Positions 1 to 7,633 of a stretch of DNA of 13,536 nucleotides are shown here, piece by piece. Source of the DNA: an uncultured Erythrobacteraceae bacterium (GTDB lineage Bacteria > Pseudomonadota > Alphaproteobacteria > Sphingomonadales > Sphingomonadaceae); the NCBI GenBank assembly GCA_950071875.1, contig CATMNW010000030.1:1-13536 (forward strand), read 5' to 3'. The translations under genes and the position numbers were made by a program. The stretch's first letter is position 1, and each line of letters opens with the position of its first letter. The notes under the pieces are model-generated. The model was not told where the DNA came from, ran no database searches, and saw nothing but the letters and a program-made list of their open reading frames with translations.

Positions 1-1
1 G

Positions 2-910
2 CAGGTGGGTGACGGCAAGGTTATCTGCGGCCTGGCCGGCGGGGTCGACAGCGCAGTTGCCGCCGTGCTCATCCACGAGGCGATCGGCGACCAGCTGACC
101 TGCGTCTTCGTCGACCACGGTCTCATGCGCATGAACGAGGCCGAGCAGGTCGTGACCCTGTTCCGCGACCATTACAACATCCCGCTCGTCCATGTGAACG
201 CGGAAGAGATGTTCCTCGGCGGCCTTGCCGGCCAGACCGACCCCGAGAAGAAGCGCAAGTTCATCGGCGGTGCCTTCATCGACCTGTTCGAGGCCGAGGC
301 CAAGAAGATCGGCGGCGCGGATTTCCTCGCGCAGGGCACGCTCTATCCCGATGTCATCGAAAGCGTCAGCTTCACCGGCGGACCGAGCGTGACGATCAAG
401 AGCCACCACAATGTCGGCGGCCTGCCCGAACGCATGAACATGAAGCTGGTCGAGCCCTTGCGTGAACTGTTCAAGGACGAAGTCCGCGAACTGGGCCGCG
501 AGCTTGGCCTGCCCGAGATCTTCGTCGGCCGCCATCCCTTCCCCGGACCGGGTTTGGCCATCCGCATCCCGGGCGAGGTTACCAAGGAACGCTGCGACAT
601 CTTGCGCAAAGCCGACGCAATCTACCTCGAGGAAATCCGCAATGCCGGCCTCTACGATGCGATCTGGCAGGCCTTCGCCGTGTTGCTACCGGTCAAGACC
701 GTCGGCGTCATGGGTGACGGACGCACCTACGACAGCGTTTGCGGATTGCGTGCGGTCACCAGTACCGACGGGATGACGGCGGATGTCTATCCTTTCGACA
801 GCGCCTTCCTCAGTCGTGTCGCAACTCGCATCATCAACGAAGTACAGGGCATCAACCGCGTGGTTTACGATTATACATCGAAACCGCCGGGCACGATCGA
901 GTGGGAATAG
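2..910 (+). CDS. guaA: GMP synthase (glutamine-hydrolysing), C-terminal part; 5' end outside window
   Basis: GuaA makes GMP from XMP, ATP and glutamine in the cytosol, the last step of de novo guanine nucleotide synthesis. Only the ATP-pyrophosphatase and dimerisation domains are in the window; the N-terminal glutamine amidotransferase domain lies upstream. The reading frame is open from base 2, and the GTG at 5 is an internal valine codon, not a start. Recognisable family motifs include KSHHNVGGLPE, RHPFPGPGLAIR, GVMGDGRTYD and the typical C-terminus KPPGTIEWE. The PP-loop (bases 35-55) reads AGGVDSA; the family norm is SGGVDSS, so its first serine is alanine here. The frame is otherwise intact to the TAG at 908-910. 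The stop overlaps the start of the next gene, so cotranscription is likely. Identification is secure; only the effect of the PP-loop change is open. Confidence 0.97.
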   Translation, partial: QVGDGKVICGLAGGVDSAVAAVLIHEAIGDQLTCVFVDHGLMRMNEAEQVVTLFRDHYNIPLVHVNAEEMFLGGLAGQTDPEKKRKFIGGAFIDLFEAEAKKIGGADFLAQGTLYPDVIESVSFTGGPSVTIKSHHNVGGLPERMNMKLVEPLRELFKDEVRELGRELGLPEIFVGRHPFPGPGLAIRIPGEVTKERCDILRKADAIYLEEIRNAGLYDAIWQAFAVLLPVKTVGVMGDGRTYDSVCGLRAVTSTDGMTADVYPFDSAFLSRVATRIINEVQGINRVVYDYTSKPPGTIEWE

Positions 911-1755
911 GCCCCGCGACAGCATCCGCCGCAGTGTCTCGCTTCGATGCGGGGCAGATCGTGCTGCTTGCGGTCCTGGCCATTCTCGCCTTCGCGGGAA
1001 ATTCGATGATCGCCCGCGCCGCATTGGTCGGGGGCGGAATCGACGCTGCCAGCTTCACGGCTGTTCGCCTCGCGTCAGGTGCTCTGGTGCTGGCACCCCT
1101 GCTGGTCCGTAGGGAAGGTCGCTGGAGTTTCTCGGGCGGCGTAAGCCTGTTTGTCTATGTCGCGATGTTTTCATGGGCCTATGTCGAGCTGCCTACCGCC
1201 ACAGGCGCGCTTATCCTTTTTGCGGTGGTGCAGGCGACTATTCTGGTTACGGGAATAGTGCGCGGCGAACGGGTCCGTCCGCTAGGCTGGATTGGACTGC
1301 TGGTATCGCTCGGTGGTCTTGCTGTCCTGCTCGTGCCGCAGGTGGAAAGCGGAAGTTTGCTGCCGTCGCTGTTCATGGCGATCTCGGGGGTCGCCTGGGG
1401 CGCTTATACGATGATCGGTCGCAGCGCGGGCGCACCGGGCGTGCATACCGCGCGCAGCTTCGCCATTGGCGCGCTGCTGGCGTTACCGCTTCTGGCTCTG
1501 TACGGTGGAATGCCGAGCGCGCAAGGGCTCATGCTTGGCGCGCTTTCTGGCGCGGTAACCTCGGGGCTTGGCTATGTTGTGTGGAACCGCGTTTCGCCTG
1601 CGCTGGGACTGGCCACGCTGGCCACGGTGCAACTTGCGACCCCGCTTGTCGCTGCCCTTGGCGGTATCATGCTGCTGGAGGAGGCTGTCACGATCGAGCT
1701 TGTTGTTTCGGGCACTCTGATCCTGGCCGGTATCGCCATGACCTTGCGGCGCTGA
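901..1755 (+). CDS. EamA-type DMT-family permease
   Basis: A 284-residue, very hydrophobic inner-membrane protein of the drug/metabolite transporter superfamily, with about ten predicted membrane helices in two EamA repeats. The first half carries the family-typical stretches FAGNSMIARAAL and FTAVRLASGALVL. The second half has the matching GVAWGAYTMIGR and the C-terminal LATPLVAALGGIMLLEE, where the glutamates after the helix are characteristic. The GTG at 901 is preferred because it overlaps the guaA stop by 10 bases and gives the usual length. GTG 934 is an alternative, and any earlier in-frame start would lie deep inside guaA. There is no strong Shine-Dalgarno, consistent with translational coupling. 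DMT proteins export or import metabolites, amino acids or drugs; the substrate cannot be read from sequence. The next gene starts 3 bases after the stop. Confidence 0.9.
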   Translation: MGIGPATASAAVSRFDAGQIVLLAVLAILAFAGNSMIARAALVGGGIDAASFTAVRLASGALVLAPLLVRREGRWSFSGGVSLFVYVAMFSWAYVELPTATGALILFAVVQATILVTGIVRGERVRPLGWIGLLVSLGGLAVLLVPQVESGSLLPSLFMAISGVAWGAYTMIGRSAGAPGVHTARSFAIGALLALPLLALYGGMPSAQGLMLGALSGAVTSGLGYVVWNRVSPALGLATLATVQLATPLVAALGGIMLLEEAVTIELVVSGTLILAGIAMTLRR

Positions 1756-1758
1756 CCG

Positions 1759-2475
1759 GTGGAACTTCCCCTCGGCGATGATCCGCGCAGCGAGGTACTG
1801 CGCCGCCTCCAAGTGCTGCTGGTACAGCGTTTCGGGCATATCGAGCGAGCGGCGGCTGCCTGGCGCAAGCCGGAATGGGTGCTGGTGCAGGGGGTTATCG
1901 GCGCGCGGACAAAGTCGGAAATATCGAACGCGGCGACCGAGCGCATGCTCCACCGCTGGGGCAACTGGGAGAAGGTGGCCGACGCCCCGCTCGAAGACCT
2001 GCAGACCGAATTGGTCACGCAGACCTATCCCAACATAGCTTCCCAGCGGCTGAAGGCTTGCCTGACTGCTCTGGTGGAGCGTCGCGGGAAAGTCGACTTG
2101 TCCCACCTTGCCGGGATGGAAACCGGCGAAGCAATGGACTGGCTCGAGACGCTTCCCGGTATCGGTCGCAAGATTGCGGCCGGCGTGATGAACGCCAGCA
2201 CGCTCGATCGGCGCGCAATCGTGCTTGATTCGCACCACACCCGTATTCTTCAGCGCATGGGACTGGTGCCGCCGAGGGCAAGTACCGCGCGCGCTTTCGA
2301 CGCGATCATGCCTGCAATGCCCGGTGAATGGTCCGGTGCCGACTTCGACGAACACCATTTGTTGATGAAAAAACTGGGCCAGACGTGGTGCCGCCCGTCC
2401 GCACCCGATTGTGCAACATGTCCGGCACAGGCGCTTTGCGAAACCGGCCGGATGCGCCACAACCCGCAACCATGA
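1759..2475 (+). CDS. Endonuclease III-like HhH-GPD protein with [4Fe-4S] cluster (paralog 1)
   Basis: A 238-residue DNA glycosylase/AP-lyase superfamily protein. The helix-hairpin-helix reads LPGIGRK at residues 132-138, giving a lysine (K138) at the Schiff-base position. The GPD-loop aspartate is D157 in VLDSHHTR. The C-terminal cysteines C211, C218, C221 and C227 fit the C-X6-C-X2-C-X5-C iron-sulfur loop exactly. All catalytic and cluster residues are therefore present. The helix that in E. coli Nth carries SAQATD (Gln41) reads GARTKSE near residue 50, so the base-replacing Gln appears to be Arg. This, with its divergence from the second paralog at 4990, suggests a different damaged-base preference. 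The GTG start lies 3 bases after the permease stop, and its TGA overlaps the next ATG as ATGA. Substrate is inferred from the family only. Confidence 0.88.
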   Translation: MELPLGDDPRSEVLRRLQVLLVQRFGHIERAAAAWRKPEWVLVQGVIGARTKSEISNAATERMLHRWGNWEKVADAPLEDLQTELVTQTYPNIASQRLKACLTALVERRGKVDLSHLAGMETGEAMDWLETLPGIGRKIAAGVMNASTLDRRAIVLDSHHTRILQRMGLVPPRASTARAFDAIMPAMPGEWSGADFDEHHLLMKKLGQTWCRPSAPDCATCPAQALCETGRMRHNPQP

Positions 2476-3773
2476 AACGTTTCGGTTCCATTCTCCTGTG
2501 GTCTGCGATCGCGGCGGCCTTCATCGGTCCCGGTACGGTCACCGCCGCAGCAAGCGCAGGGGCAGGCCAAGGTCCTGCGCTGCTCTGGGCGATCCTGTTT
2601 TCGGGTATCGCAACCTACACGCTGCAGGAGTTTTCCGGACGGCTGGCTGTCGCGACGGGTAACGACCTCGCGACCGTTCTGCGACAACGCTATCCACGCG
2701 GGTTCGGCCGCGTTGCCACGCTCGCCCTTGTCGGCGGAGCGATCCTGCTGGGGTGTGCTGCCTATGAGGCGGGCAATATCCTGGGCGGCGCTGCGGGCGC
2801 GATGCTCGCCCTGGACCTGCCGAAAGATGTGGTAACCCTGATCCTGGCTCTGGCCGCGGGCGCGCTGCTGTTGGCAGGATCGCCGCAGACCGTTGCCCGG
2901 GCCATGGCGGTGTTCGTGGCGTTGATGGGCGCAGGTTTCCTGGCCGTCGCTATTTCGCTCGCCCCTGCAGTCGGTCCCCTTCTGGCAGGACTGGTGCCGG
3001 AGCCCGGCTTCGCCGATGATCCCGATGCCCTTTTGGGCGTGCTCGCGCTGGTCGGTACGACGGTGGTACCATACAATCTGTTCCTCGGTGCCGCGCTGGC
3101 GCGGAACCAGAAGCTGGAAGAAATGCGGTTCGGCCTGGCCGTATCGGTCGGTCTGGGTGTGTTGATTACCACCGCGATCCTGATTGTCGGTTCGGCGCTT
3201 GACGGGGAATTTTCCTTCGAAGCGCTGGGCGATGCGCTAGCCGGCAGGCTCGGGAACTGGGCCCGGACGGGCTTCGGGATAGGTCTGCTGGCTGCGGGGA
3301 TTTCGTCCGCAGTCACCGCACCGCTCGCAGCAGCGATCACGGCACGCGGGTTGTTTGGGTCGAACGATGCAACGGCTTGGCAGGCGAAGGGGTGGCGGTT
3401 CCGCGGCGTATGGCTGGCCGTCCTTGCGATCGGGCTCGGTTTCGGCCTCGCCGACATCCGCCCCGGACCCGCGATCCTTGCCGCGCAAGCCTTCAACGGC
3501 GTGCTGTTACCACTCGTTGCGCTATTCCTGCTTGCCGCGATGAACGACGAAGCCCTGCTAGGTGAACGGGTCAACGGATTGGCCGCAAATGCCTTCGGTC
3601 TGCTCGTGGTCGGCGTGGCGACCATGCTCGGCCTGACTGCCGTCGCGCGAGTCGCGTCGTCGGTGCTCGACTTCGAACTTCCCGATCCCGGACTGATGCT
3701 GCCGGCGTTCGCCGTTCTCGGCGTTTTCCTTGCCCGCGCGGTTACGCGTCGCTCGGACAGAGGGCAGCGATAG
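2472..3773 (+). CDS. Divergent Nramp-family (SLC11-related) membrane transporter
   Basis: A 433-residue polytopic inner-membrane protein with about eleven hydrophobic segments and the Nramp fold signatures: IGPGTVTAAAS in helix 1, LLW..LFSGIATYTLQEFSGRL in helix 2, and TTVVPYNLFLGAALA in helix 6. Aligned by eye to Deinococcus Nramp, the helix-1 metal motif DPGN becomes GAGQ (residues 30-33) and the helix-6 MPHN becomes VPYN (199-202). The Asp, Asn and Met ligands for Mn/Fe are thus replaced. Classical Mn2+ or Fe2+ import is therefore uncertain; Nramp-related proteins with changed motifs are known to carry Mg2+ or Al3+. The ATG at 2472 forms a 4-base ATGA overlap with the preceding stop and places helix 1 at the usual distance from the N-terminus; upstream in-frame starts fall within the neighbour. 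The family is clear, the substrate is not. Confidence 0.85.
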   Translation: MKRFGSILLWSAIAAAFIGPGTVTAAASAGAGQGPALLWAILFSGIATYTLQEFSGRLAVATGNDLATVLRQRYPRGFGRVATLALVGGAILLGCAAYEAGNILGGAAGAMLALDLPKDVVTLILALAAGALLLAGSPQTVARAMAVFVALMGAGFLAVAISLAPAVGPLLAGLVPEPGFADDPDALLGVLALVGTTVVPYNLFLGAALARNQKLEEMRFGLAVSVGLGVLITTAILIVGSALDGEFSFEALGDALAGRLGNWARTGFGIGLLAAGISSAVTAPLAAAITARGLFGSNDATAWQAKGWRFRGVWLAVLAIGLGFGLADIRPGPAILAAQAFNGVLLPLVALFLLAAMNDEALLGERVNGLAANAFGLLVVGVATMLGLTAVARVASSVLDFELPDPGLMLPAFAVLGVFLARAVTRRSDRGQR

Positions 3774-3820
3774 CGCGCGGAACCGGCATCCTTGCTCTGC
3801 CGTTGGAGGGCCAACCCTTC

Positions 3821-3826
3821 AAGGAG
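3821..3826 (+). promoter_or_regulatory. Strong Shine-Dalgarno for the Old Yellow Enzyme gene
   Basis: AAGGAG lies 5 bases before the ATG at 3832. It is the best ribosome-binding site in the plus-strand run and fixes the start. A small inverted repeat (GTTGG at 3802-3806, CCAAC at 3811-3815) precedes it in the 58-bp gap, with no U-tract, so the gap does not look like a terminator. Confidence 0.8.
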
Positions 3827-3831
3827 CTAGC

Positions 3832-4986
3832 ATGACCGACCAAGCCCTCGCCAACGCCGACCTTTCCCCCCTGTTCGATCCCGTTCGGATCGGCGCATTT
3901 GAAGCGCCCAACCGCATCCTGATGGCGCCGCTCACGCGCAGCCGGTCGGACGCGGGAACCAATACCCAGACTGGCCTCCACGCGCTTTATTACGCGCAGA
4001 GGGCCACGGCGGGGCTGATCGTTTCCGAAGCCACCCAGATCAGCAAGCAGGGTCAGGGGTATGCCTGGACACCGGGCATATTCACCGAAGAACAGGTCGA
4101 AAGCTGGAAACCGGTTACCGATGCCGTGCACAATGCCGGCGGGCGCATATTCTGCCAACTCTGGCATGTGGGTGCGATCAGTCATCCGGTATTTCAGCCC
4201 GATGGCGGCAGCCCGGTTTCGGCCGGCGCCTGGACGCCCGAAGGCCAGGCTTTCGTTGGCGACCGTCACGAAGACGGGCCGCAGGTTCCCTTTCAGGAAG
4301 CGCGCGCCCTGCGAACGGACGAGATACCCGATTTGATCGAAGATTACCGGCACGCGGCACGATGTGCGGCACAGGCCGGGTTCGACGGCGTGGAAGTCCA
4401 CTGTGCCAACAATTACCTTATCGACCAATTCATCCGGAGCGCGACGAACGATCGCGACGATGACTACGGCGGCAGCCTGGATAATCGCCTGCGCCTGATG
4501 CGCGAAATCGTCGCAGCGGTGTGCGAGGTGCTTCCGGCAGACCGCGTGGGCGTGCGCCTGTCGCCACAGGGCGGGCCGGGCGGTACCGAAGATGCGGAGC
4601 CGGGTGAAACCTATCCCGCCGCGGCCAAGGCACTGGCCGGGCTGGGGCTCGCCTACCTGCATGTCATCCGGCCAAACTCGCATACGGGGGACGGAAAGGA
4701 TTCCGGCGGCGACGACATCGTCCATGCCATGCGCAAGCAGTTCGACGGACCGTTCATCGCCAATGGCAATTTCGAACCGGAAGAGGCGGCTCAGTGGATC
4801 GCCGAGGGGCATGCCGATGCAATAACCTTCGGCCGAATGTTCCTTGCCAATCCCGACTTGCCCGAACGGATCGCGAAAGGCGGACCGTACAACGACCCTG
4901 ATGAAAGCACTTTCTACGGTGGCGGTGCCGAAGGCTACACGGATTATCCGACACTTGAGAAGGTCGAAGATCCCTTGCCGGCCTGA
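3832..4986 (+). CDS. Old Yellow Enzyme family alkene reductase (NemA/XenA-like)
   Basis: A 384-residue FMN-dependent TIM-barrel oxidoreductase that uses NAD(P)H to reduce activated C=C bonds (enones, quinones, maleimides) and often nitro compounds or nitrate esters; cytosolic. Visible family residues are T35 in MAPLTRSRS (tunes the flavin), Q109 in CQLWHVG, and the substrate-binding pair H190/N193 with the proton-donor tyrosine Y195 in VHCANNY. DDDYGGS (210-215), R242 and the FMN-phosphate segment FGRMFLANPDL are also present. The H-x-x-N pair matches yeast OYE1, whereas many bacterial homologs have H-x-x-H. Length is normal. The start is set by the AAGGAG site; an in-frame upstream start at 3730 would run back into the Nramp gene. 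The second endonuclease III gene starts 3 bases downstream. The physiological substrate is unknown; detoxification of electrophiles is the usual assumption. Confidence 0.94.
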   Translation: MTDQALANADLSPLFDPVRIGAFEAPNRILMAPLTRSRSDAGTNTQTGLHALYYAQRATAGLIVSEATQISKQGQGYAWTPGIFTEEQVESWKPVTDAVHNAGGRIFCQLWHVGAISHPVFQPDGGSPVSAGAWTPEGQAFVGDRHEDGPQVPFQEARALRTDEIPDLIEDYRHAARCAAQAGFDGVEVHCANNYLIDQFIRSATNDRDDDYGGSLDNRLRLMREIVAAVCEVLPADRVGVRLSPQGGPGGTEDAEPGETYPAAAKALAGLGLAYLHVIRPNSHTGDGKDSGGDDIVHAMRKQFDGPFIANGNFEPEEAAQWIAEGHADAITFGRMFLANPDLPERIAKGGPYNDPDESTFYGGGAEGYTDYPTLEKVEDPLPA

Positions 4987-4989
4987 GCC

Positions 4990-5643
4990 ATGTTGGGGGC
5001 AGAGGACGTAGAACGGGTCTATCGTATCCTGCAGCGGGAGATGCCCGGACGGACGCGCGGCGCAAAGGGGCCGAAGGGCCAGCCTGACGCGTTTCGCTCG
5101 TGCATTTCCTGCATGCTTTCGGCGCAATCGCTGGATCGCAATACCGCGGCAGCGGCCCGCGCGCTGTTTGCGCTCGCGAAAACGCCGCAAGATATGCTGG
5201 CGCTGGATGATGAAGCGATCGCTGCGGCAATCAGGCCATGCGGTCTATACAATATGAAAACCCGAAATATCCGTGCATTCTGCACCGCCTTGCTGGCGGA
5301 ACACGGCGGCAAGGTGCCGGACACGCGAAAGGGGTTGATGTCGTTGCCGGGGATCGGCCGCAAATGCGCCGACATCGTCTTAAGCTTCACGTTCGGTCAT
5401 GATGTGATCGCAGTGGACACCCATGTCCACCGCGTGTGCAACCGGATCGGACTGACCGCGGCTAAGACGGCCGACAAGACTGCGGAGCAGCTGGAGGAAC
5501 GCTCGCCACAATGGACGCTACGTGACGGCCATTTCTGGCTGATCCAGTTTGGCAAACGGATATGCAAGGCGCGTTCACCCGCATGCGAAATTTGTCCTGT
5601 GTCGAACCTGTGTGTGTTCTATCTGGCGGGGCAGGCGAGTTGA
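4990..5643 (+). CDS. nth: Endonuclease III (paralog 2, canonical)
   Basis: A 217-residue bifunctional DNA glycosylase/AP lyase that removes oxidised pyrimidines and nicks at abasic sites in base excision repair. It has the full canonical set. MLSAQSLDRNT keeps the Gln (Q46) that fills the gap left by the flipped base. LPGIGRK (119-125) supplies the catalytic lysine K125, and VDTHVHRVCNR holds the catalytic aspartate D143. C192, C199, C202 and C208 form the C-X6-C-X2-C-X5-C [4Fe-4S] loop. Length is close to the 211 residues of E. coli Nth. Its ATG follows the OYE stop by 3 bases, so it is probably in the same transcript. It ends facing the minus-strand gene at 5699 across a 55-bp convergent gap in which I see no clear terminator, only a palindrome CGGAATTCCG (5684-5693). 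Confidence 0.93.
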   Translation: MLGAEDVERVYRILQREMPGRTRGAKGPKGQPDAFRSCISCMLSAQSLDRNTAAAARALFALAKTPQDMLALDDEAIAAAIRPCGLYNMKTRNIRAFCTALLAEHGGKVPDTRKGLMSLPGIGRKCADIVLSFTFGHDVIAVDTHVHRVCNRIGLTAAKTADKTAEQLEERSPQWTLRDGHFWLIQFGKRICKARSPACEICPVSNLCVFYLAGQAS

Positions 5644-5698
5644 CGCCAACCGCTGCTTCCAACCGGACCGAGCGCCATCCCGCCGGAATTCCGTCCAA

Positions 5699-6112
5699 TC
5701 AACTGTCCGCTTGGACGCGGGTGTAGGGTACGAATTCGTCCAGAAACAGCACGCCGGTGAGGAAGCCGCCATGGCGGCTGACAAGCTCGATCTGGTCGGT
5801 ACGGCACAGGTTGGTGCCGCTGAAGCGTTTGATCACCATGACTTCGGAATCGTCGATGCTGTCGGGGTTCTTCGTGTAATTGACCCAGATGGTGTCGCCA
5901 TCGCGGTAGGTTAGCGCGGTGCCGTCGATCTGGTTGATGTTTCGGCTGCCGATGGTGCGGATGCACCGTTCAGGCTCGCCGGCAACGCGGCCCTCGAGCA
6001 TCTTGGCAAGCTTTTCCTCACCACGCGTCATGTCCGCGTGATCATCCGCCTGGACGGCGGGTGCGGCCAGCAGGCCAAGGGCTGCAGTAGCAAGTGCGAG
6101 TGGTTTGATCAT
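5699..6112 (-). CDS. Secreted small protein, DUF6491-like
   Basis: A 137-residue protein with a clear Sec signal peptide: Lys near the start, a hydrophobic core, and AVQA before the likely cleavage site at 22/23. The mature part is charged and hydrophilic and probably periplasmic. It has two cysteines, C50 in ERCIRTIGS and C103 in TNLCRTDQI, which could form a disulfide. The order of segments (Cys-Ile-Arg, then a region like 'DGDTIWVNY', then Cys and a C-terminal 'LDEFVPY') resembles the uncharacterised DUF6491 family; that match is from memory of the family pattern and is tentative. The start is supported by AGGAG (6120-6124, minus strand) 7 bases before the ATG. It lies 60 bp downstream of tldD on the same strand. 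No function can be stated. Confidence 0.8.
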   Translation of the reverse strand: MIKPLALATAALGLLAAPAVQADDHADMTRGEEKLAKMLEGRVAGEPERCIRTIGSRNINQIDGTALTYRDGDTIWVNYTKNPDSIDDSEVMVIKRFSGTNLCRTDQIELVSRHGGFLTGVLFLDEFVPYTRVQADS

Positions 6113-6172
6113 GGCGAGTCTCCTGAGAAGATTGCGAAACTTATTGGTAAACGCCTGAACGTGGGATGAGTT

Positions 6173-7594
6173 CTAGGCGGTGCCCCCGACAGTGATCCCG
6201 TCGACCAGCAAGGTCGGCTGGCCAACACCTGCCGGAACGCTCTGCCCGCCCTTGCCGCACATTCCAATGCCTTCATCCAGCATCATGTCATTGCCGATCC
6301 CGCGTACCTTGGTGAGGACGGTGGGACCATCGCCGATCAGTGTCGCACCCTTGATCGGGGCGACGATCCGGCCTTTTTCCACCTTGTACGCTTCGGTGCA
6401 GGCAAACACGAACTTGCCGCTGACGATATCGACCTGCCCGCCGCCGAAGCTGGTTGCGTAGATGCCATCGTCCACCCGGCTCAGCAGTTCGCCCGGATCA
6501 TCCTGCCCGGCATTCATGAATGTATTGGTCATCCGCGGCATAGGAGCATGCTGGTAGGACTGGCGACGACCGTTTCCGGTGGCTTCAACCCCCATCAGTC
6601 GGGAGTTCAGGCGATCCTGCATGTATCCCTTCAGGATACCGTCTTCGATCAAAACCGTCTCGCGCGAGGGTGTTCCCTCGTCGTCGATAGAAAGCGAGCC
6701 ACGGCGGTTTGCGATGCTGCCATCGTCGATCACGGTCACGCCGGGCGCGGCAACCCGTTCTCCGATACGACCGGAAAAAGCCGACGTGCCCTTGCGATTG
6801 AAATCGCCTTCAAGGCCATGACCGATGGCCTCGTGGAGCAGGATGCCGGGCCAACCGGGACCAAGCAGCACGGTACGCTCGCCTGCAGGGGCCTCCACGC
6901 TCTCCAGGTTAACCAGCGCCTGTCGGACCGCCTCGTCGACCGCGTTCATCCAGCGGCCCTCGTCGAACAACGTATCGTAGAGATAGCGGCCGCCGAAACC
7001 GAAGCTGCCCGTTTCGCGGCGACCGTTGCTTTCGGCGACGATGCTGACGTTCAGGCGCACCAGGGGACGGATGTCGCGCGCCGTGAATCCGTCGGCCCGG
7101 ATGATGTCGATCGCACTCCAGCTGGCCGACATGCCTGCAGTGACCTGCGCAACGCGCGGGTCCTTTGCGCGGGCAACCGCGTCGATCTTTTCCAGCAGCG
7201 CGACCTTTTCGGCAAAGGGTACGAGGTCGAGCGGGCTCGCATCGGTGTAGAGGTGGCGGTTGGTCCGTTCGGGCGGGGCGGCAGGTGCGGCCCCCGTCGG
7301 GTCGAGCAGGCGAAGTGTTTCACCGGCGCGGGCAATGGCCGATGCGCTGATTTCGTTGGCGTGGGCAAAGCCGGTCGTCTCTCCCGATACGCCGCGCAGG
7401 CCGAAACCCGAATCGCGTGAATAGTCGGCTGTCTTCAGCCGCCCGTCATCGAAAGCGAAGCTCTCGCTCGCCATGAATTGCAGATACAGTTCGCCATCGT
7501 CGCACGGAGCGAGAAGTCGCGCGGTAAGCGCCTTGGCTTCTTCTGGGTCGAGCTGGTTGTAAAGCAGGGCGTGCGGGTCGTTTGCTGGCGTCAT
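6173..7594 (-). CDS. tldD: TldD-type zinc metallopeptidase
   Basis: A 473-residue cytosolic protein of the TldD/PmbA family. In E. coli TldD pairs with TldE (PmbA) to form a Zn-dependent protease that degrades unfolded peptides, processes microcin B17 and acts on CcdA. The TldD-type metal motif HEAIGH is at residues 254-259 (then GLEGDFNRKGTS), and C446 in GIGMCGKGG near the C-terminus matches the third zinc ligand. HExxxH identifies this as the catalytic TldD subunit, since TldE lacks it. Length agrees with the E. coli protein. No tldE/pmbA is in the window, so the partner must be encoded elsewhere. The gene follows the CHCC zinc-finger gene by 39 bp on the same strand; no strong Shine-Dalgarno is seen at the ATG (7592-7594). 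Confidence 0.95.
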   Translation of the reverse strand: MTPANDPHALLYNQLDPEEAKALTARLLAPCDDGELYLQFMASESFAFDDGRLKTADYSRDSGFGLRGVSGETTGFAHANEISASAIARAGETLRLLDPTGAAPAAPPERTNRHLYTDASPLDLVPFAEKVALLEKIDAVARAKDPRVAQVTAGMSASWSAIDIIRADGFTARDIRPLVRLNVSIVAESNGRRETGSFGFGGRYLYDTLFDEGRWMNAVDEAVRQALVNLESVEAPAGERTVLLGPGWPGILLHEAIGHGLEGDFNRKGTSAFSGRIGERVAAPGVTVIDDGSIANRRGSLSIDDEGTPSRETVLIEDGILKGYMQDRLNSRLMGVEATGNGRRQSYQHAPMPRMTNTFMNAGQDDPGELLSRVDDGIYATSFGGGQVDIVSGKFVFACTEAYKVEKGRIVAPIKGATLIGDGPTVLTKVRGIGNDMMLDEGIGMCGKGGQSVPAGVGQPTLLVDGITVGGTA

Positions 7595-7633
7595 GACCAG
7601 CTATGTAGGTTGCCCGCGCGCGAAACGCGAGGG

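Noticed and set aside
3742..5190. A 482-codon minus-strand open frame across the Old Yellow Enzyme gene
   Set aside because: It lies antisense to a gene with complete catalytic motifs, and its product shows no domain or sensible start context.
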